A stretch of 64,000 nt of DNA, taken from the NCBI RefSeq assembly GCF_014692515.1, contig NZ_JACOIK010000006.1, positions 1-64,000 on the forward strand, in the 5' to 3' direction. Below the pieces are notes generated by a model, which was given only the letters and a program-made list of their open reading frames with translations, did not search any database and was not told the origin of the DNA. The position numbers and the translations under genes were made by a program. Below, piece by piece: positions 42,639 to 52,830 of this stretch. The DNA is from Sphingobacterium micropteri. GTDB taxonomy: Bacteria; Bacteroidota; Bacteroidia; Sphingobacteriales; Sphingobacteriaceae. Numbering within the stretch: position 1 is the stretch's first letter; the number at the start of each line of letters is the position of its first letter.

Positions 42639-44114
42639 ATGAAGTTTTCCATTATTGCCATGTGTTGTACGATGCTATTGAGCTTTACTTCGATAACTGT
42701 CGTACTATCAGGAGTTGCCAGGAGCCCGTCACCCCCTGATATGATGGGGGAGCCAGGTACGGATGATTCTCAGGTTATAGCTATGCAGAACCTACAACGT
42801 TCTATAGATTTAATCGATGTAACCATCGAGCATTATTTTGACCCCGAAACTTTCGAAATGCGACGCTTTTATAATCCGTTTACCAACGTTAAATCTGATG
42901 AACGTGCTTCTGTTTGGATGTATACCGCCGGAATTGAAGCTGTCAATGCGGTGCTATTGGCGCTTAAGCATGCCCAGCATGTCGAGGGGAGCACGTTGTA
43001 TAATGATCATTACGATCGCTACGTGATATTGCTGGACAATCTGTATACGAATGCAGACTATTATCTAGGCACTTTTGAACTCGTTTCTTATACACAGACA
43101 AAAGAATGGTCTGTATATGCTGTTGATCGTGTCAATCAAAAAGGGCAAGCAAACGTTTCTGGTATACTGAATGTATATGATGATCAGATGTGGTTAATCC
43201 GTGAGTTATTGGATTCCTATAAACTAACGGGTAAAAATGAATATTTGAAAAAAGCAGAGTATTTAACGGCTTATGTGTTAGATGGGTGGGACGTAACTCG
43301 TGATAGCAATGGGAAAGAAAATGGTGGAATCCCTTGGGGACCTGGCTACACCACGAAGCATGCCTGTAGTAATGGACCATTAATCAGTCCGCTGGTTTGG
43401 CTACATGAAATTTACAAAGACAAATCTGATAAGGTTGCGCATCGCTATATAGATACAGACGGAAAAACCCGCCGAAGTGAACAATTGGAAAAACGACAAT
43501 ACTATCTTGACTATGCACGATCTATTTACGAATGGCAGAAAAGAAACCTACTTAATGCAGATGGTGTATACACGGATATGATGGGTGGTTGCGTGCCAAA
43601 TTGTGATATACGTTACGAAGAGGTGGACGGTATACGATACCGTGCAAACACACCATTGACGCAAGCTGTAGGAAAAGCGTATACCTATAACAGCGGAACG
43701 ATGCTGTCGGGTGCTGTGGACCTTTATCGCGTAACGGGAGATGAAGAATATGCAACGGATGGCCGGGAGCTGGCTAAGAACAGTTTCCAGCAGTTTGCTT
43801 CTTTGGGAAAGGATGTCCCGCAATATTACAGCTTCGAAACGAATGGCTTTAACAATTGGTTTAATGGTATCCTCATGCGCAGTTACGAAGAAGCGAGTCG
43901 GCTTGATACGCAAATAGGAAGTTATCTAAAGGCCTTCCAACGAAACCTAGATTATGGTTTTGAGCGATTTCATCAAGATGGTTTCCTCCCGACAAATTTA
44001 TTGAAAGGATGGGGGAAAGAAAAGGAGAAGCAGGGCGTAGAGGGGATGTTCATGTTTACATTTGCTGCACAATACGCTATATTAGGAAAGCATCAGTTGG
44101 AGGATGGATTGTAA
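42639..44114 (+). CDS. GH76-family alpha-1,6-mannanase
   Basis: A 491-residue exported glycoside hydrolase of family GH76 (endo-alpha-1,6-mannanase). A signal peptide (about 1-28) is followed by an (alpha/alpha)6 toroid. The catalytic Asp-Asp pair is visible in NVYDDQMWLIREL (D181-D182), with family landmarks ASVWMYTAGIEAVNAVL, GIPWGPGYTTKHACSNGP, DMMGGCVPNCDIRY and TYNSGTMLSGAVDLYRVTGD. It would cut the alpha-1,6-mannan backbone of fungal or related mannans. It is the first gene of the locus and close in sequence to the second GH76 at 46012. Confidence 0.9.
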   Translation: MKFSIIAMCCTMLLSFTSITVVLSGVARSPSPPDMMGEPGTDDSQVIAMQNLQRSIDLIDVTIEHYFDPETFEMRRFYNPFTNVKSDERASVWMYTAGIEAVNAVLLALKHAQHVEGSTLYNDHYDRYVILLDNLYTNADYYLGTFELVSYTQTKEWSVYAVDRVNQKGQANVSGILNVYDDQMWLIRELLDSYKLTGKNEYLKKAEYLTAYVLDGWDVTRDSNGKENGGIPWGPGYTTKHACSNGPLISPLVWLHEIYKDKSDKVAHRYIDTDGKTRRSEQLEKRQYYLDYARSIYEWQKRNLLNADGVYTDMMGGCVPNCDIRYEEVDGIRYRANTPLTQAVGKAYTYNSGTMLSGAVDLYRVTGDEEYATDGRELAKNSFQQFASLGKDVPQYYSFETNGFNNWFNGILMRSYEEASRLDTQIGSYLKAFQRNLDYGFERFHQDGFLPTNLLKGWGKEKEKQGVEGMFMFTFAAQYAILGKHQLEDGL

Positions 44115-44169
44115 AATCCAACGCTAAAAAATAAACCAACCTATTTAAAATGAATGAAGTATTACTTAA

Positions 44170-45993
44170 ATGAAAATTAATCAAATGAAAAACCTAAAAA
44201 AAGTATGCTATTTGGCATTGGCCACGCTGATGTTCATCTTACATTTCGGATGTAAAAAAGACCATGATCCTACGGATAACCGACGTGGACAAGTTGTTGG
44301 TACAGTAACCGATGCTAATGGAGAACCCATTTCAGGGATGAAAATTACCCTTTCGGGCATCAATGAAGAAGATCAGGTTACCACAAGTGGGAATGACGGG
44401 AAGTATTCTTTTGATAATGTGACCTACAGAACACATGCGGTCAAGTTTGAGAAAGATGGATGGCTGGCAGTTGGGTTAACGTTAACGGCGAATGATTTTG
44501 ATGACAATGGTGTCGCTACCGTGAATGTAGAAATGGTCAGTGCTTCCGCAAGAATTGTAGGAACGGTATTGGATGCACTCCAAGCAGGTGAGCCACTTTC
44601 AGGCGTTACTGTTTCTATTGGTGCGGTTGGCGGAACAGCAACTACCGATAACAATGGAGCTTTTGTGATTCCCAACCTGATTGAAAATAATTATAGTGTC
44701 ACTTTTACGAAAAGTGGATATGTCACGATTGTGAGAACGATATCGCCTGCTGATTTTGTGGATGGTATCGCTACCCTTAATATCCAAATGGGAAGTCAAG
44801 AATTGCTCCCCGGATTAACCACTATTGATTTGCAAAGTGCCGAAAAGTGGTATTATAACGAATACCGCGGAGGAAGGAATGCGGATGCCTATCCACATTG
44901 GGACTGGGCATGTAACTATATGAGTACCTTAGACTTCAGGGGTGCATGGCAAGAACAGAATGAAGGAACGACATTGCAGATCCGTAACAGCGGGGATGAT
45001 CGAAATAACCCGGCAGATATGGATGTTTTTGATTCGTTTGTGTATGGTAGTAAATTGATTACGGAAGACAACAAAATTCTTTCGCTGAGAGTTCAAACCC
45101 ACAATGCGGATGCCGCTGCACCGGTTTATTTCGGCGTACAGGTCATTGATTTAAATGCCGCCGAACCGAAAGCGGAGAAAGTAGGTCAAAACCGCACCTA
45201 TTCGGGAGGTTACACGGATTTTGATTTTGACCTGAGTGCTTATGTCGATAAGGAGGTAATCATTGCCATAGGAATATATAGGCAAGCGACCGGGGATTAT
45301 TGGAAACAACTCGTTTTGCGGGCGATCCGGTTTGCTGACAGAAAAGTCGAGAATTGGGACTGGCTTCCTGGAACCGAGGTTGTTGACGGATGGAAGCTCT
45401 CTCATGAAACCGTTCGGTCTACTATGCCACATACCAAAAAATCGTTTACCGGGATCAGTCCTGTAAGTGGTAACCGTGATAACTATGTGGATGCATATCG
45501 TGCTTGGCGGAATGTCGCTCACGTTGCCGCGGAATGGATGTTCATGCCGCTGAAAAAAGACCCCGAAGTATTTCCTTCGGAAGGGTATATCATTAAGACA
45601 CGAAATACACCAGAAGTAGACACGAAGGTACCCGAAGCGTATATGTATACCAAATTCTCTATCGCGGGAGGAAGTAACCGATTGACGCTCAGTACCCGTA
45701 ATTTCGGAAGTAACTTTACCTACTTTAAACTGACGGCGATTGACAACAACGGTGCGGTAACACATCTTTCACCCGCCTCTAATACAGCGCAAGAAGCGTC
45801 GGCTGCAAGTGATGGCTGTTGGAAATTCAAGCATGGCGACGGAGGAGCGGGTAATCCAGATGGATACGCTTTGTTTACCTATGACCTATCTTCATTCAAT
45901 GGTTCTGATGTCACGTTAGTGCTTGGTGTATATAATGGCGAGGCGAATACCGGAGAGAATAAATTGGTGCTGCACAATATTAAAATGGATTAA
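44170..45993 (+). CDS. Modular surface lipoprotein, candidate glycan-binding protein
   Basis: A 607-residue lipoprotein; the lipid Cys is C28 (LHFGCKKDHD), and the acidic/basic residues after it resemble a Bacteroidota surface-export signal. Two tandem CarboxypepD_reg-like Ig folds follow (about 40-125, VVGTVTDANGEPISGMKI; about 130-212, IVGTVLDALQAGEPLSGV). Then come two similar beta-sandwich modules (about 290-395, DFDFDLSAYVDKEVIIAIGI; about 500-607, FTYDLSSFNGSDVTLVLGVY) joined by a Trp-rich region. No catalytic motif is seen. Between two GH76 genes, it most likely binds mannan at the surface (inference). A start five codons later is possible. Confidence 0.7.
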   Translation: MKINQMKNLKKVCYLALATLMFILHFGCKKDHDPTDNRRGQVVGTVTDANGEPISGMKITLSGINEEDQVTTSGNDGKYSFDNVTYRTHAVKFEKDGWLAVGLTLTANDFDDNGVATVNVEMVSASARIVGTVLDALQAGEPLSGVTVSIGAVGGTATTDNNGAFVIPNLIENNYSVTFTKSGYVTIVRTISPADFVDGIATLNIQMGSQELLPGLTTIDLQSAEKWYYNEYRGGRNADAYPHWDWACNYMSTLDFRGAWQEQNEGTTLQIRNSGDDRNNPADMDVFDSFVYGSKLITEDNKILSLRVQTHNADAAAPVYFGVQVIDLNAAEPKAEKVGQNRTYSGGYTDFDFDLSAYVDKEVIIAIGIYRQATGDYWKQLVLRAIRFADRKVENWDWLPGTEVVDGWKLSHETVRSTMPHTKKSFTGISPVSGNRDNYVDAYRAWRNVAHVAAEWMFMPLKKDPEVFPSEGYIIKTRNTPEVDTKVPEAYMYTKFSIAGGSNRLTLSTRNFGSNFTYFKLTAIDNNGAVTHLSPASNTAQEASAASDGCWKFKHGDGGAGNPDGYALFTYDLSSFNGSDVTLVLGVYNGEANTGENKLVLHNIKMD

Positions 45994-46011
45994 CCAAATA
46001 AGTTTAATAAG

Positions 46012-47457
46012 ATGAAACTGAAAAAAAGTATAATTATCGCGGTTGGGAGTCTTCTATGCTTCTTTATCTATGCCTGTGATAAGGCCAATAGCGATGACAA
46101 GACAACACCGCCAGAAGAGAAGGATCTGGCGACGAGATCGCTGACCCGTGCTATGGAAATTACAGATAATGCGCTGGAAGCCTATTTTACGGGAAGCGGA
46201 ATGACCATGGCAAGATATTACAATCCCTATACCGATCAACGGTCGAATGAAATCGGAAGTATATGGATGTATACGAGTGCTATTGAGGCTGTTACGGCAA
46301 TTCTTCACGCCCTGGAGGCTGAAAAGGAGCAGGGAGACGCTGCACGCTATAATGCCCATTTCAATCGGTACGAACAAGAACTTATGAAGCTCTATGATGC
46401 AGCTGATTATTACTTGGGAACATTCACGCTTACCTCCTATACAGGTACCAACGAATGGACAGTATACGGTGTAAATCGTGGGAATTCTAAAGGTGGCGCT
46501 CGAGTAGAGGGGATTGAAAATGTTTATGATGATCAAATGTGGCTAATTCGAGAGTTTCTGGAAGCGTATAAAGTAACCGGCAACCAATTGTTTCTGGAGA
46601 AAGCGGAATACCTTACGGAGTATGTGCTCGATGGCTGGGACTGTACGTTTGATACGAACGGAAACGAGGTAGGGGGAATCGCCTGGGGACCTGGTTATGT
46701 GACCAAACATGCTTGTAGCAATGGCCCGATGATAAGTCCGCTAGTTTGGCTGCACGAACTCTATAAAGGGAAAAACGATGAGATAACACATCGCTATATC
46801 GATGCTGCCGATCGAAGAACTAGAAAGGCAATTCAAATGAAGAAAAGCGAATATTACCTCCTGTTTGCAGAGAAGATCTACGATTGGCAGAAACGCTCCC
46901 TTCTTCGAGGCGATGGTGTGTATGATGATATGATGGGGGGCTGCACGCCGGGATCTCCGCAGTTGGAGCAAATTGATGGTGTTAATTACCGCCGAGGTGT
47001 GAATTGTCGTGATAGAGTGGGGCCAGCTATAACCTACAATAGCGGCACGATGTTGTCGGGAGCAGCCGATCTCCACCGTGTTACCGGAGACGACAAATAT
47101 CGTGCGGATGGTGCGGCATTAGCAAACGCCAGCTTTTCTTACTTTGCAAAAAAAGGCGTGAATGTCGCAGATCATTACACCTTTGATATCAGTGGCTTTA
47201 GAAACTGGTTCAACGGCGTGCTGATGAGAGGGTATGTCGACTTGTATCCTTCGTACAAAGAGACGAATGAATATATCGATGCGTTTCAAAAAAATCTGGA
47301 TTACGCGTATGAGCGTTTTTTCTACAATGGGCTTCTACCTACAAACTTGTTAGTCGGATGGAACCGTGACCGTGGTAAAAACGATACAGAGGGGATGTTT
47401 ACCTTCGCCTTTGCAGCCGAATATGCGGTTTTGTCAAGATATGAATTAACAAAATAG
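46012..47457 (+). CDS. GH76-family alpha-1,6-mannanase (lipoprotein)
   Basis: A 481-residue GH76 with a lipoprotein signal (FIYACDK, C22), so probably on the cell surface. The catalytic pair is in NVYDDQMWLIREF (D173-D174). The same landmarks as the first GH76 are present: SIWMYTSAIEAVTAIL, GIAWGPGYVTKHACSNGP, DMMGGCTPGSP and TYNSGTMLSGAADLHRVTGD. A paralogue of the gene at 42639. The lipid anchor suggests it is the surface backbone-cutting enzyme and the other is soluble or periplasmic. Confidence 0.9.
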   Translation: MKLKKSIIIAVGSLLCFFIYACDKANSDDKTTPPEEKDLATRSLTRAMEITDNALEAYFTGSGMTMARYYNPYTDQRSNEIGSIWMYTSAIEAVTAILHALEAEKEQGDAARYNAHFNRYEQELMKLYDAADYYLGTFTLTSYTGTNEWTVYGVNRGNSKGGARVEGIENVYDDQMWLIREFLEAYKVTGNQLFLEKAEYLTEYVLDGWDCTFDTNGNEVGGIAWGPGYVTKHACSNGPMISPLVWLHELYKGKNDEITHRYIDAADRRTRKAIQMKKSEYYLLFAEKIYDWQKRSLLRGDGVYDDMMGGCTPGSPQLEQIDGVNYRRGVNCRDRVGPAITYNSGTMLSGAADLHRVTGDDKYRADGAALANASFSYFAKKGVNVADHYTFDISGFRNWFNGVLMRGYVDLYPSYKETNEYIDAFQKNLDYAYERFFYNGLLPTNLLVGWNRDRGKNDTEGMFTFAFAAEYAVLSRYELTK

Positions 47458-47486
47458 CTAATCAATAGTGTTAAAAAAGAACCCGT

Positions 47487-50400
47487 ATGATCAAGAATTT
47501 AATGATGGAAATGAGAATATTTATGCATACCATATGGTTTGCGTTTCTCCTGATTCCGGCGATGTCGTTTGCACAGCATATAAATGTGTCAGGGAGCGTA
47601 GCCAGCTCCGACGGCCAGCCGCTTATTGGCGTATCCGTATTAGTGAAGGGCTCATCACCCCAAATTGCTACTAGTACGGATGCCCAAGGACAATATACCA
47701 TTCAAGTGCCGCAAGGGGCGGTATTACACTATTCTTTTGTGGGCTTTTTAAGTGCAGAAGAAACAGTCGGCACGCGAAGCCGTATAGATGTTGTCTTACA
47801 AACAGATGAGGCCGCGTTGGAAGAGGTCGTTGTTGTCGGATACGGTACGCAGCGAAAAGTCACCTTAACAGGAGCTGTGTCGAATATCAAAGGGTCGGAA
47901 ATGATTAAAACTAAAAACGAAAACCCACAGAATATGCTCACCGGTCGTGTTCCGGGGGTAAGAGTTTGGCAGCGAAGCGCAGAACCAGGATCTTTCAATA
48001 ACAGTTTTGATATCCGAGGTTTAGGTAGTCCGTTGGTAGTTATCGATGGTATACCGCGAACGACAGCAGATTTTCAACGGCTTAATCCCAACGATATCGA
48101 AGATATATCGGTGCTGAAAGATGCCTCTGCTGCGATCTACGGGGTGCGAGCGGCTAATGGCGTAGTCCTTGTTACGACAAAAAAAGGAACGCGGACAGGG
48201 AAGGCGAGTGTCTCCCTGAGTAGTGCGTATACCTTTCAGCGACCGTCGGGATTGCCGGTATTGGCTGACCCCTATGAAACCATGACCATTTACAATGAAA
48301 TGGCACGGAACAATATCGGATCGCCTTATGATATTATTTATACGGAGGAGCGTTTTGAAGCTTTTCGAACAGGGGAGAGTCGTACGACAGACTGGACATC
48401 CCTGCTTTTTTCTGACTATGCGCCACAGACCCAGTCAGACTTGAGTATTACGGGGGGAAGTGATAAAACCCAATATTACATCGGAGTAGGCCACCTTTAT
48501 CAGGAAGGATTTTTCAAATCCGGAGATTTGAATTACAACAAAGTGAATCTTCGGTCGAATATCAGTGCGGAGATAGCTAACGGGCTCACCTTTGATCTAA
48601 ACTTAAGTGGAGTTATGGATCAGCGTAATAGCCCTTATTCCAGTTCCGTAGATATTATCCGGAATTATTGGCGGCAGGGGGTGCTCGTACCGGCGTATGC
48701 TGATCCAGGCAACACGATGCTTAATTACGAAGGACTGGATCTTGAGGAGAATACTGTAGCAAAGATGACATCCGATATTTCGGGTTATCGGAAGCATGCG
48801 CAGAGACATTTCCAATCTTCTGCCAGTTTGAATTATGATTTCGGTACGCTTACAGATGTACTCAAAGGTTTGTCGGCAAAGGCGTTGGTGAGTTACGATT
48901 ATCGTACGGATGATAACAATATCAATCGGAGAGAGTACTACCAATATGCTTATAACCAAGTGACCAACACGTATGATCCAAAACTGTATAACATCAGCTC
49001 GCCGAACCAGATACGAAGGGAAATGTTTAATAGACAACAAGTGTTGGGCCAGTTTATCGCGAATTACAACAGAACATTTAACAATACGCATCAGGTGACC
49101 GGTATGCTGGGATGGGAAGCGCAAAAACAAACCGGCGATAATTTTTATGCACAACGTAATCTCGCTTTTGCTATGGATTATCTCTTTGGTGGTGTCGCGC
49201 AGGATCAAGTGGGTGGAATGAGTAGCTCATTTGACGATATCTATGAGTTAACAAATTCCGCCGTTTTCGGAAGGGCCAATTATACCTTTGGTGATCGCTA
49301 TATTGCGGAAGCGCAATTCCGCTACGACGGGGGGTCAAAGTTTGTCCCTGGCCGCCGATGGGGTTTCTTTCCCTCAGGATCTGTGGGATGGCGTATATCG
49401 GAAGAGCCTTTCTTTAAGAATTGGGAACTGGCATCATTCGTAGATCAGTTGAAGCTGCGTGCAAGTTACGGTGTGCTGGGAGATGATGGATCCTTGGTAT
49501 ATGACTGGGCCATGGGTTATGAGTACCCAGCCACATCAGGAAATGCGGAAAACGGGTATTACAACCAATATGCTCCCGGATATATGTTTGGCAATGAGTT
49601 TATATATGGCGCCTCGCCGCTGGCGTTGCCTAATCAACTAAGCACCTGGTTTACGTCTCATACCTTAAACCTAGGTGTTGATTTTGAAGGATGGAACGGT
49701 CTTTTTGGCTTCGCCGTGGATTATTTCGAAAGATCCAGAAAAGGGCTTTTTGCCCGTCGCACGGGCGAACTTCCTACCGTGATCGGTGCTACCGCTCCCC
49801 GGGAAAATCTGGACAGCGATAAGCATTTCGGAATGGATGTCGAAATTTCGCATCGGAATAAAATTGGTGACCTATCTTACCGGGTGAAAGCCATTGGAAC
49901 AATTACGCGTCAAAAACGCCTTGTAGGCTCGGAGAAGGGACCATGGGGGAATTCCTATGACAGATGGCGTAACGACAACTTGAATAATCGTTTTCAAGGC
50001 ATGCAGTTTGGATATGAAGCTGCTGGGCGCTACACGGACTGGGACGATATCAGAAGTTTCCCGATATACAAAGGTCGCGACATCTTGCCGGGTGATTATA
50101 AATATGTCGATTGGAATGGTGATGGAGAGATCAACGGTTCAGATATGCATCCGCTCGCTTTTGATAGTACACCATGGCTAAATTTTAGTTTCAGTTTTGA
50201 TGCCAGCTACAAAAGATTTGATATGAGTTTCCTATTACAAGGCTCGGCGCTCGGCTCTATGCAGTATAGAGAACCGCTATATGCGATTTGGGGAAGCAAC
50301 GGTGGAGGAGTACTCGAACAATATACGGATCGATGGCGTCCTGTTGATCCATTGGCTGACCCTTGGGATCCTTCCCAGGAATGGATCAGCGGCTACTATG

Positions 50401-50666
50401 GATTCTCGGGTAACTATCCTTTGGAAGCCTCCACGTTTAACCGTGTGAGTACGACTTACCTGCGACTTAAAAGTGTTGAACTAGGGTATACCCTTCCGAA
50501 ACTCCGTGCACTGTCATCCATGAATTTGCGAGTCTTTGCAAATGCTTACAACATGTTGACATTCACGAAAGTTAAATTCGTTGACCCAGAGCATCCGGAA
50601 GATGATTTGGGACGACTCTATCCGTTGAACAAAACTATTACAGCGGGTCTTTCACTCGCCTTTTAA
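47487..50666 (+). CDS. SusC/RagA-family TonB-linked outer-membrane transporter
   Basis: A 1059-residue SusC homologue. A signal peptide ends AMSFAQ near 30, then a CarboxypepD_reg-like domain (about 33-115; VSGSVASSDGQPLIGVSVLV). The plug starts with the family hallmark EEVVVVGYGTQRKVTLTGAV and includes DIEDISVLKDASAAIYGVRAANGVVLVTT; the barrel runs to the C-terminus (ITAGLSLAF). It imports oligosaccharides captured by the SusD partner directly downstream (13 bases). Confidence 0.95.
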   Translation: MIKNLMMEMRIFMHTIWFAFLLIPAMSFAQHINVSGSVASSDGQPLIGVSVLVKGSSPQIATSTDAQGQYTIQVPQGAVLHYSFVGFLSAEETVGTRSRIDVVLQTDEAALEEVVVVGYGTQRKVTLTGAVSNIKGSEMIKTKNENPQNMLTGRVPGVRVWQRSAEPGSFNNSFDIRGLGSPLVVIDGIPRTTADFQRLNPNDIEDISVLKDASAAIYGVRAANGVVLVTTKKGTRTGKASVSLSSAYTFQRPSGLPVLADPYETMTIYNEMARNNIGSPYDIIYTEERFEAFRTGESRTTDWTSLLFSDYAPQTQSDLSITGGSDKTQYYIGVGHLYQEGFFKSGDLNYNKVNLRSNISAEIANGLTFDLNLSGVMDQRNSPYSSSVDIIRNYWRQGVLVPAYADPGNTMLNYEGLDLEENTVAKMTSDISGYRKHAQRHFQSSASLNYDFGTLTDVLKGLSAKALVSYDYRTDDNNINRREYYQYAYNQVTNTYDPKLYNISSPNQIRREMFNRQQVLGQFIANYNRTFNNTHQVTGMLGWEAQKQTGDNFYAQRNLAFAMDYLFGGVAQDQVGGMSSSFDDIYELTNSAVFGRANYTFGDRYIAEAQFRYDGGSKFVPGRRWGFFPSGSVGWRISEEPFFKNWELASFVDQLKLRASYGVLGDDGSLVYDWAMGYEYPATSGNAENGYYNQYAPGYMFGNEFIYGASPLALPNQLSTWFTSHTLNLGVDFEGWNGLFGFAVDYFERSRKGLFARRTGELPTVIGATAPRENLDSDKHFGMDVEISHRNKIGDLSYRVKAIGTITRQKRLVGSEKGPWGNSYDRWRNDNLNNRFQGMQFGYEAAGRYTDWDDIRSFPIYKGRDILPGDYKYVDWNGDGEINGSDMHPLAFDSTPWLNFSFSFDASYKRFDMSFLLQGSALGSMQYREPLYAIWGSNGGGVLEQYTDRWRPVDPLADPWDPSQEWISGYYGFSGNYPLEASTFNRVSTTYLRLKSVELGYTLPKLRALSSMNLRVFANAYNMLTFTKVKFVDPEHPEDDLGRLYPLNKTITAGLSLAF

Positions 50667-50709
50667 TCCCGTTTGTGTTATGGACTATATCAAGACAAAA
50701 AACAATCGT

Positions 50710-52770
50710 ATGAAAAAAATATATCAGTTGACACTGGCTATTTGTGTGTTATTCGCCTCGTGTTCAGATTTTTTCGATATCCCACCAAAGAACATTATTG
50801 GCGATGAAGATTTGCTTACCAGTGAATCGGGGATGGACGTTTACCTAGCAAGAATGTATAGTAATATGCCATTCGAAGATTTCAAGTACATGGCCCAATG
50901 GGGGGTGGAATTCAATGCATGGCTGGGAGCATTGGGAATTGAGGGGACGGGTGAGGCCCTGAATCGGGACGGGATCAGTTCGGCATTTACCAGTGAGCGA
51001 ACGCCGTATTGGGGGAAAGCTATGACCTTGCTGAGAGATGCGAATTATTTGATTGAAAATCTCCCGAAATACGAAGCTTCATTTCCGGAGAATATATATA
51101 ATCACTATCTCGGAGAGGCTTACTTTGTCCGAGCCATTGTATTTAATGCCATGGCCAGACGATTCGGCGGCGCACCATTGGTGACACAGGTTTTACACTA
51201 TCCTGCAGAGCTGTCAACGCTGGAGGTACCACGTGCCAGCGAGGAAGAGACATGGAATCAGGTGCTTGCCGATTTTGATCAGGCAGCGGAATTGCTATTG
51301 CCAGCCAGTCCGAAGAGAGGTTACGCCAATAAATATGTTGCCTTAGCATTTAAATCAGACGCCATGCTCTACGCAGGTAGTGTTGCAAAATATAATGAAA
51401 CGGTCCCCGGTCGTCTCACCGGATTGGGGGAGAAAACGGGCGTCCGGGTTATTGGCTTCGCCGAAAATGCATGGCAAGCGGCATCAAAGAAATATTTCAG
51501 AGAAGCCTATACAGCTGCTCGGGAGATCATGAATGATGGAAATTATGCGCTTTATAAAAAAAGATGGGCAGCAAATAATCCTGAAGCCCAATATCAGAAT
51601 ATGGTCGACATGTTCAGTGATGTGGAAAGTCCAGAAAACATTTACGTAAAGGAATACACTTTTCCTATTGCCACACATGGATATGATGCCTACAGTGCAC
51701 CTTTTATTTTTAAAGCACCACTAGCGTCAGGAACTTGTCCTACACTAGATTTTATGGAACTTTTCGAAGGATTTGACCGCTACCCAAATGGTACGATTAA
51801 GGTAACAACCGGAAATTCCAATACGCAGGGGGAATACCTGATGTATGACACACCTATGGATTTTTTCAAAGATGCTGAACCACGGTTGCGGGCGTACGTT
51901 ATTTTTCCCGGGGATCGATTTAAAGGCACGGATATTGAAATTCGGGCAGGTGTTTATACAGGCCCTACACCAATACAGCCGTTTTTTAATGATTATTCCT
52001 ATCAAGCGGCTGAAACAAGGTATCAGAACCTGAATGCTTACCGGGCAACTCCTAAAACACTCTACCTAAGCCCAAGAGAAGGCACCAGCCAAGAGTTGGT
52101 GAATTACAACGGAACACAAATGACGGCCGCTGGTGCGAACGGTCCGTTCTACGATAATGGAGAAGGGAACTTGACTGGTCTTTATGGTAGAAAATGGTTA
52201 AACACCGATCCATCCTTCGTCGCAGGTGAAGGGCGATCAGATCAGCACTTCGTGCTGATGCGTTACGCCGAAGTACTTTTGAATGCGGCGGAAGCTGCCG
52301 TTGAGTTATCGCTCGCAGGGGAGGGATCTCCTGACGGATCGGATCTGATGGAGGTGGCCACACAAGCGGTTAATGAGATCAGAGAGCGGGCTGGGGCGTC
52401 ACTGCTTACCAGTCCGATCACATCGACAGAAAGTGGCCGTAATATCGTACGAAAAGAGCGCCGGAAAGAGCTGGCATTAGAACATAAGTCTAAATGGGAT
52501 ATCCGAAGATGGAGGGTGCAGCATTATGAAGGAAGAAATGGCTTTTGGGGTGAAAACAGAAATAGGGATGCCTTTAGTAACAATACACGTTATCGCTTCC
52601 GCGGACTTTATCCTTTCTTTTCGACCAGTAGCGGGAAATATTTTTTCGATGCTAGGTTCCAGTGGGTGAGTTTGAAAACGTTTGAATACAATGTAATCGA
52701 CTATTATTTTGCTATTCCTGGAGGAGAAGTAGCAAAGAGTTCCGTCATAGATCAGCAGCCGAACAGGTAA
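50710..52770 (+). CDS. SusD/RagB-family outer-membrane lipoprotein
   Basis: A 686-residue SusD-like lipoprotein: lipobox LFASC (C16 from the chosen start), DFFDIPPKN, TPR-rich helical body (YNHYLGEAYFVRAIVFNAMARRFGG) and the C-terminal motif IVRKERRKELALEHKSKWDIRRW. It forms the lid over the SusC channel and binds the imported glycan. At about 690 residues it is longer than the usual 500-600. The ATG at 50710 was preferred because the signal peptide starts there; an ATG at 50680 adds a ten-residue charged leader. Confidence 0.93.
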   Translation: MKKIYQLTLAICVLFASCSDFFDIPPKNIIGDEDLLTSESGMDVYLARMYSNMPFEDFKYMAQWGVEFNAWLGALGIEGTGEALNRDGISSAFTSERTPYWGKAMTLLRDANYLIENLPKYEASFPENIYNHYLGEAYFVRAIVFNAMARRFGGAPLVTQVLHYPAELSTLEVPRASEEETWNQVLADFDQAAELLLPASPKRGYANKYVALAFKSDAMLYAGSVAKYNETVPGRLTGLGEKTGVRVIGFAENAWQAASKKYFREAYTAAREIMNDGNYALYKKRWAANNPEAQYQNMVDMFSDVESPENIYVKEYTFPIATHGYDAYSAPFIFKAPLASGTCPTLDFMELFEGFDRYPNGTIKVTTGNSNTQGEYLMYDTPMDFFKDAEPRLRAYVIFPGDRFKGTDIEIRAGVYTGPTPIQPFFNDYSYQAAETRYQNLNAYRATPKTLYLSPREGTSQELVNYNGTQMTAAGANGPFYDNGEGNLTGLYGRKWLNTDPSFVAGEGRSDQHFVLMRYAEVLLNAAEAAVELSLAGEGSPDGSDLMEVATQAVNEIRERAGASLLTSPITSTESGRNIVRKERRKELALEHKSKWDIRRWRVQHYEGRNGFWGENRNRDAFSNNTRYRFRGLYPFFSTSSGKYFFDARFQWVSLKTFEYNVIDYYFAIPGGEVAKSSVIDQQPNR

Positions 52771-52830
52771 TGATGAGGGAATAGGTGGTAAAGTAAATTA
52801 ATTGAATAAAGAAATTATAAAAATAATCAG

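Noticed and set aside
45151-45765. Minus-strand frame of 204 codons inside the modular lipoprotein gene
   Set aside because: The plus-strand gene has a signal peptide, clear modules and operon context; the opposite frame has none.
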